Of a stretch of DNA of 64,000 nucleotides, positions 54,611 through 62,584 are shown one piece after another. Source of the DNA: Pseudomonas nunensis (GTDB lineage Bacteria > Pseudomonadota > Gammaproteobacteria > Pseudomonadales > Pseudomonadaceae); the NCBI RefSeq assembly GCF_024296925.1, contig NZ_CP101125.1, positions 1,738,501 through 1,802,500 of the forward strand, in the 5' to 3' direction. The position numbers and the translations under genes are program-made. A model generated the notes under the pieces. It was not told where the DNA came from and searched no databases. It was given only the letters and a program-made list of their open reading frames with translations. Each line of letters opens with the position of its first letter. Within the stretch, counting starts at the first letter, position 1.

Positions 54611-55723
54611 TTAGGGTATATCTTGTATCTTGAACGATATTTTTAATGGTTTGCGCGGATGTATTATTAAACCTTGGGCTGGGCCATCGGATATGAATAA
54701 ATTTGATAAAACTGAAATTAATGCACCTAACAAAACATATCCATAGAGTACCTGAATCATAATGATGCACTGGGCAGCCCAGCTATCAGGCCGTGCAAAC
54801 ATATCTCCGAAGCCCAGCGTTGTCATCGTAACTATTGAGAAATAGAGGCTCCGTATCGGTTGCCATGGTTCTAACCCAATTATCATATTCGGAAAAACGC
54901 AGTAAATTAGCGCAAATAGGAAACATATACTGAAAAATGCTTTAACGATCCGCGCTGTTGAATTTCCATAATCGGAGTGTAACCAAAAAGCTTTTACAAA
55001 AAAGCTTTTCACGTCGCTTCTTTGCCGGTACCAGTCGTTCCAATTGTGTCGCCGATTACAATACTGTAATGTTTGGCGTAGTCCTGATGAGAAGTTGGCG
55101 CTTTCAAAATTGGTAGCTCTGAAATCGGTTCTGATTGATACATTGAATAAATCAAAAAAGGTTTCATTGTCAAATTTGGCCTTGATAAAAGATGCTCCGC
55201 AAAGATTTAATCTGTGCTCACTTCCCAAAAAAGGGTTGTAGCCTCCGCCTATGAATCGTGCGCCCTCAAGGTTGGCTGCGACGAAATTGGTTTCATAAAA
55301 GTTGCATTCGAAAAATCTTGTAAATTTGAAAGTTGCTTCTTGCAAATTTGCGCAGGTGAAATCCACCATTGTAAATTTTGTGCTTTCAAATTGTGCTCTA
55401 ACGCAAACGGTGTCATGAAAAAATCCCCCGGAAATATCTGCTCCTTGGAATTCAGCCTCCATTAGGTTTACATCTGAAAAGTCAATGCCGGAAAGTATTG
55501 AGTTTTTAAAGTTTGCTTTGTATAAATCTGCACCTCGGCCGTTTTTTGATTTGAAAATAGCATCGCTTATATTTAAGTTGCTCAAGTTTGCACCACGAAG
55601 TTTAATGGTTTCATCTAAATTTGAAACATATTCATTCCAAGTGGTGAAGTCGCCTTTTATAGCGCAAGATACTAAAAGGGCGTGTTGATCTTTGTTAGGT
55701 TTTTCTATTGAGTCGCTATTCAT
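54611..55723 (-). CDS. Pentapeptide-repeat protein fused to a two-helix potassium-channel-like domain
   Basis: 370 residues. Residues about 40-215 are pentapeptide repeats (A(N/D)LxxAxF pattern). Two predicted membrane helices (about 262-282 and 318-345) flank a pore loop with SIVTMTTLGFGDM, close to the TVGYGD selectivity filter. The repeat part would be cytoplasmic and could bind a ligand or protein that gates the pore. Low GC and the neighbouring genes suggest an accessory, perhaps defence, role; this is inference. No other gene shares its operon with certainty. Confidence 0.8.
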   Translation of the reverse strand: MNSDSIEKPNKDQHALLVSCAIKGDFTTWNEYVSNLDETIKLRGANLSNLNISDAIFKSKNGRGADLYKANFKNSILSGIDFSDVNLMEAEFQGADISGGFFHDTVCVRAQFESTKFTMVDFTCANLQEATFKFTRFFECNFYETNFVAANLEGARFIGGGYNPFLGSEHRLNLCGASFIKAKFDNETFFDLFNVSIRTDFRATNFESANFSSGLRQTLQYCNRRHNWNDWYRQRSDVKSFFVKAFWLHSDYGNSTARIVKAFFSICFLFALIYCVFPNMIIGLEPWQPIRSLYFSIVTMTTLGFGDMFARPDSWAAQCIIMIQVLYGYVLLGALISVLSNLFISDGPAQGLIIHPRKPLKISFKIQDIP

Positions 55724-55814
55724 AGTGATCCTTTTTTAGCTGAAACCTTAAAAGACGGCAAGAGGGCTAGTTGTCGAAGAGCTTGAAAAGAAAAAATTTA
55801 ATTTTCCGGTGCGG

Positions 55815-56738
55815 CTACAATTCTTCATAATACTCAATCAGTCCTTTGCAAAATTTTTTTCCTGCTAGTTCAACTCCGTAATGGCCAAGTCCTTTTTTTA
55901 ATGCGAATACATGATTGCCAAGTTGTCTGCTTTTGTTTTCATCATCGTGTTTCAAAGTTTGTCTAAGTTTGTGATAAAAATGAACTGCTTGGTATTCGCC
56001 GATATGATCAATAAATAATTGATTATCGATATCCTTGCAGATTTTAAACACGAGTTTTTGATATTTTACAGCTTTTTCCCTGCTCAAGGTTTTAGGTTTT
56101 GAGATGTTTACGACTTCATGGTTTCTACTTGCTTTTATATCTCTTCCAAATGCGTGCCCCAAATCATTTCGTATCTTTCTGATGCTTTCTAGGGAGCGAG
56201 TATTTTTCAAAAGGATATCGGGGGCTTTTCCAAAAATTCTCAAAAAAGAATTTGTTCTGCTGTTCCAGTCTCCTTTTGTGCAATTTAAGATTTCATCTTC
56301 GAAGTTCGACGAGTGTTTTTTTCCGTGTTTAAGAATTTCTATTCCGTCAATTCTTTTACTTGCTCCAAATAGCACGCCAGTATCTGATTCTAGTGCCAAT
56401 TTAACAACGGTTGATAAATATGTTTCAAAGTTTGAGCTGATCGCCATTACACAATTCAAATTTATCCAGTTGTCAGCTGTGTTGTAAGAGTCTGACCAGG
56501 ATTTTACAGTATCAAATCCACATAGCATTAATTCTTCACTGTTAGGAAAGTACTTGTTTATTGGGTCCTCCCAGTTTGCTTTCTTAGATCCAAGATATTT
56601 ATAGGTGAATTTTAGTGCGCTGGCATGGGCGATTAGCATAGTGCTAAGCTCAGCGTTATGTTTTTGAAAAACTTGAAAGGGCCACGTCGTTCTTCCTCGG
56701 CCCGCCCATCTATCGAACTCTCGGGTGCTAGCTACCAT
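55815..56738 (-). CDS. Unknown protein with HEPN-type Rx4H motif
   Basis: 307 residues, helical, low GC. RKIRNDLGHAFGRD near residue 190 contains the R-N-x3-H arrangement seen in HEPN ribonucleases. The region before it (NLNCVMAISSNFETYLSTVVKLAL) fits the helical HEPN or RiboL-PSP-type fold. HEPN proteins are common RNA-cleaving toxins of defence systems. GAGGA is 11 bases before ATG 56738. It lies 91 bases upstream of the pentapeptide-channel gene in the same orientation. Family not identified with certainty. Confidence 0.6.
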   Translation of the reverse strand: MVASTREFDRWAGRGRTTWPFQVFQKHNAELSTMLIAHASALKFTYKYLGSKKANWEDPINKYFPNSEELMLCGFDTVKSWSDSYNTADNWINLNCVMAISSNFETYLSTVVKLALESDTGVLFGASKRIDGIEILKHGKKHSSNFEDEILNCTKGDWNSRTNSFLRIFGKAPDILLKNTRSLESIRKIRNDLGHAFGRDIKASRNHEVVNISKPKTLSREKAVKYQKLVFKICKDIDNQLFIDHIGEYQAVHFYHKLRQTLKHDDENKSRQLGNHVFALKKGLGHYGVELAGKKFCKGLIEYYEEL

Positions 56739-56983
56739 ATTGTATGTGATCCTCGCATTTGAATAAGACGGAGCTTGTTTTTTTGGTTTTTATGTGTTTG
56801 TAGGATGCGTGTTAAATAACCTTTGGTTATTGCTATTGGAGAGGGGCTGTAACACTTGACTTGGCTTTGGCTGCTGTCGTGATAATAAGTATGGTTTTTT
56901 ATATAAACAACATAGGCAAGTTGCGGAAATGAAGCGGAGTTGTTGAGCAGATCTACCCTTTTCTTCACCTTGGCCTCAAGACT

Positions 56984-57346
56984 TTACCAGGTAAGGGTCT
57001 TTTTGCCGGCCTCGAAATTTTGTTTGTACATCATCCAAATAGTGCCGTAGTTACACATATCAATCTTTTCACAGTAATCATGGATCACTGCATTCATGAT
57101 CTTACGATCCGTAGCCTTGGTCGCTTCTTTGAACGCATCCAGATTCTGCTTTTCCATCATGCGCAGAGTGCTTTCCTGGCACATGTCGATTTTTTCGCAG
57201 TAGTCTTTTTTCACCGTTGCGGTGATGGAGTCGATGACTTGTTTTTTCTGGGCTTCGGAGCCGTCGAAATCCATTGGGTTGAGGATCGTCGCGGCTGAGC
57301 ACATGGCGGAGTTGAAGAAAATGAACGCTAAGAGCCACTTTTTCAT
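56984..57346 (-). CDS. Exported small protein with internal duplication
   Basis: 120 residues with a signal peptide (about 1-19, CSA-A). The mature part holds two copies of a ~38-residue unit, each containing DYCEKIDMC followed by a (T)xRMM/WMMxKQN segment. Each unit has two cysteines four residues apart that could form a disulfide. Not recognised. Confidence 0.65.
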   Translation of the reverse strand: MKKWLLAFIFFNSAMCSAATILNPMDFDGSEAQKKQVIDSITATVKKDYCEKIDMCQESTLRMMEKQNLDAFKEATKATDRKIMNAVIHDYCEKIDMCNYGTIWMMYKQNFEAGKKTLTW

Positions 57347-57547
57347 GGAGGTATCCTTTCCTGCGTAATCTGGCAACGCAGATGTTGAGCGCGGATGAGC
57401 TGTGTTCATGGCTCAACAATCTGTCCTTTGGGTAGCAGAGTGCCATCAAGATGCGGTCAGTGGAAGAGGGTGAGACCAAAGTCGATTGTTGGCTGATGCG
57501 TGACTGGGTTGGTGCGGCAGGTTGTGAATTCTGCTTTCCGAGGGCGT

Positions 57548-57576
57548 AAAAAAACCGCAGGAATGCGGTTTTTTTT
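57548..57576. terminator. Bidirectional Rho-independent terminator
   Basis: AACCGCA pairs with TGCGGTT around GGAA, flanked by A on the left and T on the right. On the minus strand it follows the DUF3077-like gene. Confidence 0.8.
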
Positions 57577-57589
57577 GTTTCATTCGGGA

Positions 57590-57883
57590 TTACGGATTCT
57601 GCGGCGCATCAAACCCACGCTGCTCAATCACCCGAAACACGTCATGCACATCCCGGATCAGGATCAAGGCGATGTTGGTGACGGTGTTGATGTCGTTTTC
57701 GGCGTAGTCCGGCAGGCTGGTGCAGGCCATGAGGTTGAGGTATTTGAGGACGGCGTTGAGGCGTTCGCTGACGCAGTTGTGGAGTTCGCGGATGGGGGCG
57801 TCGTTGTCGATTAGGAGGACGGGGTAGTCGGTGGCGAATTGGGACATGGGGGTGAAGCGGCGGGGCGGATTGGTCGTAGTCAT
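57590..57883 (-). CDS. DUF3077-like small protein downstream of C4-like RNA, paralogue 2
   Basis: 97 residues. Without gaps it follows the 6486-6785 product over about 70 residues (VLLID...L...V...L...VI.QRG). The ATG at 57883 has a weak GAAGAG site. Its leader holds the second C4-like RNA, so both copies share the same control arrangement. Function unknown. Confidence 0.7.
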   Translation of the reverse strand: MTTTNPPRRFTPMSQFATDYPVLLIDNDAPIRELHNCVSERLNAVLKYLNLMACTSLPDYAENDINTVTNIALILIRDVHDVFRVIEQRGFDAPQNP

Positions 57884-57941
57884 AAGGGTGAACTCTTCAA
57901 AGAATAATCATGAAGTGCCACCTTCTGCTGCGAAACAAATA

Positions 57942-58020
57942 GGTGGCAGCTATGTGCGGGTTCGCAGACCGGAGAAGAGTCGAAGCCGGCAGACCCGAAG
58001 GTCTCCCACACACAGCCGCC
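57942..58020 (-). ncRNA. C4-like structured RNA, copy 2
   Basis: On the minus strand the outer stem GGCGGCTGTGTGTGGG pairs with CCCGCACATAGCTGCC (three G-U wobbles). The inner hairpin is AGACC/GGTCT and the second hairpin CCGG/CCGG. Relative to copy 1 the inner hairpin has swapped a C-G for a G-C pair. The loop CTGCGAA (57961-57967) is complementary to TTCGCAG (57928-57934) in the downstream leader, again with compensating changes. Confidence 0.72.
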
Positions 58021-58260
58021 ATAAAACGTAACGGTGGCGAATTTTGCCACAGTTGTCATTTGACGGTGCGTATCTACTTCTTCAGGGCTGCGAAACCCTA
58101 TCGCCAATTGCTGTGGCGACGGGTCGAATATAGGTGGCCACTTTGGGGCCCGCAACCGGGGTGTAGGACGCCTTTTAGGCCATTGTGATGAAGGAGATTT
58201 GCTGCGTTCGACCACGAAACCCTTGCGGGTTGGGCGTTCGGAAATGTCTGAGGAAATAGG
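58021..58260 (-). other. Degenerate tandem copies of the C4-like leader
   Basis: On the minus strand at least two further stretches end in (G)CCACCTAT(A/T)TT and carry a partial CCGGTT...CGGGCCC or CGAACGCCCAACCCG block, like the 3' half of the C4-like RNA. They look like decayed copies in tandem upstream of the intact one. Confidence 0.4.
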
Positions 58261-58269
58261 TGGCAGCGG

Positions 58270-58384
58270 ATTGGGGCTGCTTCGCATCCCAGCGGGAGAA
58301 AGCTCCCTCGCCACAAAGGGTGTTTTCCTACGTGGTTTTCAGACTTGAAGATCAAAAGATCGCAGCCTTCGGCAGCTCCTACGT
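58270..58384. repeat. Half-copies of two repeat families
   Basis: 58270-58317 is one arm of the TGTGGCGAGGGAGC family. 58353-58384 is one arm of the GATCGCAGCCT...CAGCTCCTAC family. Neither has a mirrored partner here. Confidence 0.7.
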
Positions 58385-58411
58385 GGGTTGCGGGGATGTT
58401 CAGAAATTATG

Positions 58412-58436
58412 AAGCCCCGAATGTTCGGGGCTTTTT
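58412..58436. terminator. Hairpin with T tract downstream of the PLDc_N gene
   Basis: AAGCCCCGA pairs with TCGGGGCTT around ATGT, with five T on the plus strand. It lies 13 bases after the end of the leftward PLDc_N gene. Confidence 0.6.
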
Positions 58437-58448
58437 GGAGGGCTCGGG

Positions 58449-58649
58449 CTATTGCGCGCTATGGGTGCTGTGTTTCGGCCCGGCGAGAGCCCAGGCGATG
58501 AGGCCGATCAGCGGCACGAAGACGATGACGACGATCCACACGCCTTTGTTGTCGATCTTGCTGCCGCTTTTGATCACTTTGTTGATCGCCCACAATTCAA
58601 TCACCACCAGTACTGCCGCGAGTGCGATCCAGACGTATTCGATTTGCAT
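58449..58649 (-). CDS. PLDc N-terminal-domain membrane protein
   Basis: 66 residues with two predicted membrane helices around a short loop (VWIALAAVLVVIELWAINKVIKS; GVWIVVIVFVPLIGLIAWALAGP), the pattern of the PLDc_N family. AGGAGG six bases before ATG 58649 sets the start. The role of such stand-alone domains is unknown. Confidence 0.85.
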   Translation of the reverse strand: MQIEYVWIALAAVLVVIELWAINKVIKSGSKIDNKGVWIVVIVFVPLIGLIAWALAGPKHSTHSAQ

Positions 58650-58750
58650 TAGCCACCTCCTGAAAGTCATTTCATTAGGCGGGCGGTGGTGGTGAGGGTT
58701 CATTTCTTTTTATCAGGCGGATGCAGCCTTGTATCCGCCTGCTGTCGTCA

Positions 58751-59620
58751 TTACACGGCGCTGCGGATCACTTCAATGATTCGCTGGGCGATGTATTCCA
58801 CGTGGGTTTCCATCGCGAAGTGCCCGGTATCCAGCAATTCCACTACCGCATTGGGGTTGTCTCGCTTGAACGCTTCTGCGCCTGGCGGGATGAAGAATGG
58901 GTCGTGTTTGCCCCAGATCGCGAGGGTTGGGAGTTGGGTTTCGCGGAAGAAGCGCTGGAAGTCGGGGTAGCGTTTGAGGTTGTTGGCGTAGTCGAGGAAC
59001 AGGTCGAGTTGGATGTCTTTGTTGCCGGGCCGTTCCAGGAGCAGGGCGTCGAGAGTGTAGGACTCGGGGGCGATGAGTTCGGGGTGGCTGACGCCGTGTT
59101 CGTATTGCCAGCGGGTGCCTTCCAGGTGCAGGACGGCGTCGGCGATGGCTTGGCGGTTGGTGGCGTTCGGTTCGGCCCAGTAGGTTTTGATCGGGGCCCA
59201 GGCGTCGCCGAGGCCTTCGAGGTAGGCGTTGCCGTTTTGCGAGATGAGGGCGGTCATGCGTTCCGGGTGTTTGACGGCGAGGCGCAGGCCGGTGGGGGCG
59301 CCGTAGTCGAAGACGAACATGGCGTAGCGTTTGAGGCCCAGGGTGTCGACGAAGTGTTCGAGGGTTTGGGCGAGGGCGTCGAAGCTGTAGACGTATTCGC
59401 GCGCGGCGGGCACTTCGGTGAAGCCGAAGCCGGGCAGGTCGGGGGCGATGATGTGGAAGTGTTGCGAGAGCAGGGGGATGAGTTGGCGGAATTGGTGGGA
59501 TGAACTGGGGAAACCGTGGAGCAGGAGCAGGGTTGGCTGGGTGGGGGCGCCGGCTTCGCGGTAGAAGACGTTGATGCCGTCGGTGTGGGCGAATTTGTAG
59601 GTGATGGTTGGGGTGTTCAT
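58751..59620 (-). CDS. Alpha/beta-fold hydrolase (haloalkane dehalogenase / epoxide hydrolase-like)
   Basis: 289 residues. The oxyanion HGFPSSSHQF, the nucleophile region FVFDYGAPTG (aspartate in place of serine, as in dehalogenases and epoxide hydrolases), and HDPFFIPPGAEAF with TGHFAMETH for the acid and histidine are visible. ATG 59620 starts MNTPTITYKFAHTDGINVFYREAG. Substrate unknown. Confidence 0.85.
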   Translation of the reverse strand: MNTPTITYKFAHTDGINVFYREAGAPTQPTLLLLHGFPSSSHQFRQLIPLLSQHFHIIAPDLPGFGFTEVPAAREYVYSFDALAQTLEHFVDTLGLKRYAMFVFDYGAPTGLRLAVKHPERMTALISQNGNAYLEGLGDAWAPIKTYWAEPNATNRQAIADAVLHLEGTRWQYEHGVSHPELIAPESYTLDALLLERPGNKDIQLDLFLDYANNLKRYPDFQRFFRETQLPTLAIWGKHDPFFIPPGAEAFKRDNPNAVVELLDTGHFAMETHVEYIAQRIIEVIRSAV

Positions 59621-59746
59621 GGTGGTGGACCTCGTAACCTGTTGGATGGGGTTTAGGCGGTTTCGAGTAAGACTGTTGCATGGGGTGTGTAACCTGTCAA
59701 AGTTATTTTGATGGGTTACTGTTTTTTGTGGCGAGCACAAAAACAA

Positions 59747-59840
59747 TGTGGGAGCGGGCTTGCTCGCGAAGGCGGTGTGTCAGGCAACATTTTTGTCGAC
59801 TGGTACACCGTATTCGCGAGCAAGCCCGCTCCCACAGGGG
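59747..59840. repeat. REP pair, GTGGGAGCGGGCTTGCTCGCGAA family
   Basis: Mirror-image copies lie between two leftward genes. Confidence 0.9.
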
Positions 59841-59862
59841 ATCTTCAGTGGATTGTTAAGTT

Positions 59863-60492
59863 TTACGCGCCCAGGTTTTTCTGGCGTTCGCGGTGGGCGG
59901 CGGCTTTGGCGCGGTTGCCGCACACGGCCATGCTGCACCAGCGGCGTTTTCGGCCTCGGGTGTGGTCGACGAACATCAGGGTGCAGGCGTGGCCTTCGCA
60001 GCATTTCACGTTGGAAAAGTCTTCGGTGCTGACGAACTGCGCAAGCACTTCGCCCAGTGGCAGCAGCAGGGAATCCGGGCTGCGCCAGCGGCGTTGCAGC
60101 TGTGCGGCGAGGGTCGGTGTGTCGCCGGTTTGCAGGGTGATTTGGGTGAATTTCTCGTCGCGTTCGAGCAGGCGATTCAGGGCGTCGAGCTCGGTCAGCA
60201 CCGAGGCGTCCAGCGGTTTGCCTTTGTATTTCAGGACGAAGCCGCGAAACCATTCCCGCAACGAGCGCGCCTGGGCCGCGACGTTTTCCAGTTCGCCGGG
60301 CATCGCCTGGACCTGGAGGCGTTCCAGAACAGCGTCTTCGACCCAGCCTGATTGTTTCAGCCAGTCCAGCCAACCCGCGCCGTCGTCGATCCAGTCGACC
60401 GGTTCGTCGACGGGCGTCGCGATCGAGTTCAGGAAGTCCAGGGCGGGGGCGTCGGCGACGAAGATGGCCGGACCGCGAGGTGTGCTGCTCAT
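59863..60492 (-). CDS. CGNR zinc-finger (ABATE-domain) transcriptional regulator
   Basis: 209 residues. The C-terminal CCEGHACTLMFVDHTRGRKRRWCSMAVCGNRAKAAAHRER region is the CGNR zinc finger, and the N-terminal ~150 residues are the ABATE domain that probably binds a ligand. It is divergent from the MDR/SDR pair and likely controls it. GGTGG eight bases before ATG 60492 sets the start. Confidence 0.88.
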   Translation of the reverse strand: MSSTPRGPAIFVADAPALDFLNSIATPVDEPVDWIDDGAGWLDWLKQSGWVEDAVLERLQVQAMPGELENVAAQARSLREWFRGFVLKYKGKPLDASVLTELDALNRLLERDEKFTQITLQTGDTPTLAAQLQRRWRSPDSLLLPLGEVLAQFVSTEDFSNVKCCEGHACTLMFVDHTRGRKRRWCSMAVCGNRAKAAAHRERQKNLGA

Positions 60493-60655
60493 GGGGGTGT
60501 CCACCAAAGCCGTGATTTATGTGGCTCATCGTAACCACTCAAAATGTGTTTGACAAGTTACTGATCGCTACATAACCTCTTAATCATCTTCAGTGCGGTT
60601 ATGTAGATGCGCCGCCGAAGCGACCCCAAAAACAATCAACCCTGGGATAGACGTC

Positions 60656-61624
60656 ATGAAAGCGATCGTTCTTGAGAAATTCGGCGGCCTCGACAGTTTG
60701 GTTTACAGAGATATTCCTGAGCCCGAAGCGATGCCGGGTCATGTGGTGATTGAGATCAAGGCCTTCGGCATCAACCACGCGGAGATGCATATGCGTCGCG
60801 GCGAGTGGGCCGAGGCGGCGCCGGTGTCGGGCATTGAGTGCGTGGGGCTGGTGAAGTCGTGCCCCGGTGGCGAGTTCGCGGTGGGGGCCAAAGTCGCGGC
60901 GCTGATGGGCGGATTGGGCCGGACCATCAATGGCAGCTACGCGCAGTACACCCGGGCGCCGGTGTCGAATGTGGCGCTGATCGAGGCGGATTTGCCCTGG
61001 GCGGAGCTTGCGGCGATTCCGGAAACCTATGCCACGGCGTGGACTTGTATGTTTCGCAACCTTGAGCTGGTCAAGGGGCAACGGTTGTTGATTCGTGGTG
61101 CCACGTCTTCGTTTGGTCAGGCTGCAGTGAAGTTGGCGGTGAATGCTGGGGCGCAAGTTGTCGCAACATCCAGGAGCACCGAACGCTTCGCCATGCTTGA
61201 GGCGCTGGGGGTTGTCGGTGTCGAACAGGAAGGGCCGGAGCTGTCCACGCGAATCACCGGGCAATTCGACGCCGTGCTCGATCTGGTCGGCAACAGCACC
61301 ATTCTGGATTCGCTGTCGATGGTGCGCCGGGGCGGCAAGGTCTGCCTGGCGGGCTGGCTGGGCGGACTCGCTCCCATCCCTGAGTTCAATCCCTTGCTGC
61401 AAATGGCCAGCGGCGTTTACCTGACTTTCTTCGGCAGTTTTGTGTTCGGGACGCCGGGGTTTCCGCTGTCGGACGTGCCGTTGCAAGCGATTGCCGAAGA
61501 CGTGGCGGCCGGGCGCTTGGACGTCACCCCATCAAGGATCTTCAAGTTCGAGGAAATCCACGAGGCCCATCGCGTGATGGAAGCCAACGAGGCCGGCGGA
61601 AAAATGGTCGTGGTGCACGCATGA
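60656..61624 (+). CDS. Zinc-binding-dehydrogenase-family (quinone oxidoreductase-like) protein
   Basis: A 322-residue MDR protein starting KAIVLEKFGGLDSLVYRDIPEPE. NADPH binding is shown by LLIRGATSSFGQAAVKLAVNAGAQVVATSRS. No structural-zinc cysteines are seen, so the quinone reductase subgroup is likely. It ends overlapping or close to the SDR gene, with which it forms an operon. Confidence 0.88.
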   Translation: MKAIVLEKFGGLDSLVYRDIPEPEAMPGHVVIEIKAFGINHAEMHMRRGEWAEAAPVSGIECVGLVKSCPGGEFAVGAKVAALMGGLGRTINGSYAQYTRAPVSNVALIEADLPWAELAAIPETYATAWTCMFRNLELVKGQRLLIRGATSSFGQAAVKLAVNAGAQVVATSRSTERFAMLEALGVVGVEQEGPELSTRITGQFDAVLDLVGNSTILDSLSMVRRGGKVCLAGWLGGLAPIPEFNPLLQMASGVYLTFFGSFVFGTPGFPLSDVPLQAIAEDVAAGRLDVTPSRIFKFEEIHEAHRVMEANEAGGKMVVVHA

Positions 61625-61644
61625 ATCAGGCCCGGGAGAACACG

Positions 61645-62415
61645 ATGATCAACTCAGTAGCGATTGTGACCGGTGCCAGCCAGGGCATCGGCAGCTCGAC
61701 GGCGATTCGTCTGGCGCGGGATTTTGATGCGCTGGTGCTTGTCGCCAGAAATCGGCCAAACCTTGAGGCGACGGCGCAAGCAGTACGCGAGATCGGGGCA
61801 CAATGCCTGATCGTTGAGGGCGACGTCGCCGACCCTGCGATCCCCGCGCAAGTGGTGGATCAGACGCTGGCGGCGTTTGGCCGGATAGACGCCCTGCTCA
61901 ACATTGCCGGCGCGGTGCCGCAGATCGATTTGTTCGACATGACCGACCAGCAATGGCATGACGGCACCGAGCTGAAACTGCACGGCGCGCGCCGGATGAC
62001 CCTGGCGGCGTGGCCGGCGTTGAAAGCGGCGAAGGGCGCGGTGGTTTTGATGTCCGGAAACTCGGCGGCGACACCCAAGGCGCCGTATGCGGCGGTGGCC
62101 ACGATCAATGCGGCAATTGTCGCGCTGGCGAAGGCGTTTGCGGATCGTGGCACGCAGGATGAGGTGCAGGTGAACAGTGTGTTGCCAGGGCCGGTGATGA
62201 CCGGGCGGCGGCGTTCGTATCTGGAGAAATGGGCGCCGTCGCATGGGATGTCGGTGGAGGAGGCCATGTTGAAGTTTCCGCAGGAGGCGGGAATTGGCCG
62301 GTTTGGCGAGCCGGAGGAGATTGCGGAGTTGATGGCGTTTTTGGTGTCGCCTGGGGCGAGGTGGATGACGGGGGCGGCGTTGCGGATGGATGGTGGGGAG
62401 GTGAAAGCGGTTTAA
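61645..62415 (+). CDS. Short-chain dehydrogenase/reductase
   Basis: 256 residues with the NAD(P) motif TGASQGIGSS, NIAGAVP, catalytic Ser in MSGNS and a C-terminal GGEV. The usual YxxxK is seen as a shifted YAAVATINAAIVALAKAF, so the tyrosine is present but the lysine is not in the standard place. GGGAG six bases before ATG 61645 favours this start; ATG 61621 overlaps the previous stop. Confidence 0.82.
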   Translation: MINSVAIVTGASQGIGSSTAIRLARDFDALVLVARNRPNLEATAQAVREIGAQCLIVEGDVADPAIPAQVVDQTLAAFGRIDALLNIAGAVPQIDLFDMTDQQWHDGTELKLHGARRMTLAAWPALKAAKGAVVLMSGNSAATPKAPYAAVATINAAIVALAKAFADRGTQDEVQVNSVLPGPVMTGRRRSYLEKWAPSHGMSVEEAMLKFPQEAGIGRFGEPEEIAELMAFLVSPGARWMTGAALRMDGGEVKAV

Positions 62416-62441
62416 CTGCAATCTCCTCCATGAACACAAAC

Positions 62442-62560
62442 CTGTGGCGAGGGGGCTTGCCCCCGTTCGGCTGCGAAGCAGTCGCAAAACTGAAACACCG
62501 CGGTTGCAGTTTTTGGGGCCGCTGCGCGACCCAACGGGGGCAAGCCCCCTCGCCACAAGG
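62442..62560. repeat. Inverted repeat, TGTGGCGAGGGGGCTTGCCCCCG family
   Basis: CTGTGGCGAGGGGGCTTGCCCCCGTT is mirrored by AACGGGGGCAAGCCCCCTCGCCACAA between convergent genes. Confidence 0.9.
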
Positions 62561-62584
62561 TGTCTGTGTTGCTTGAGATTTGCG

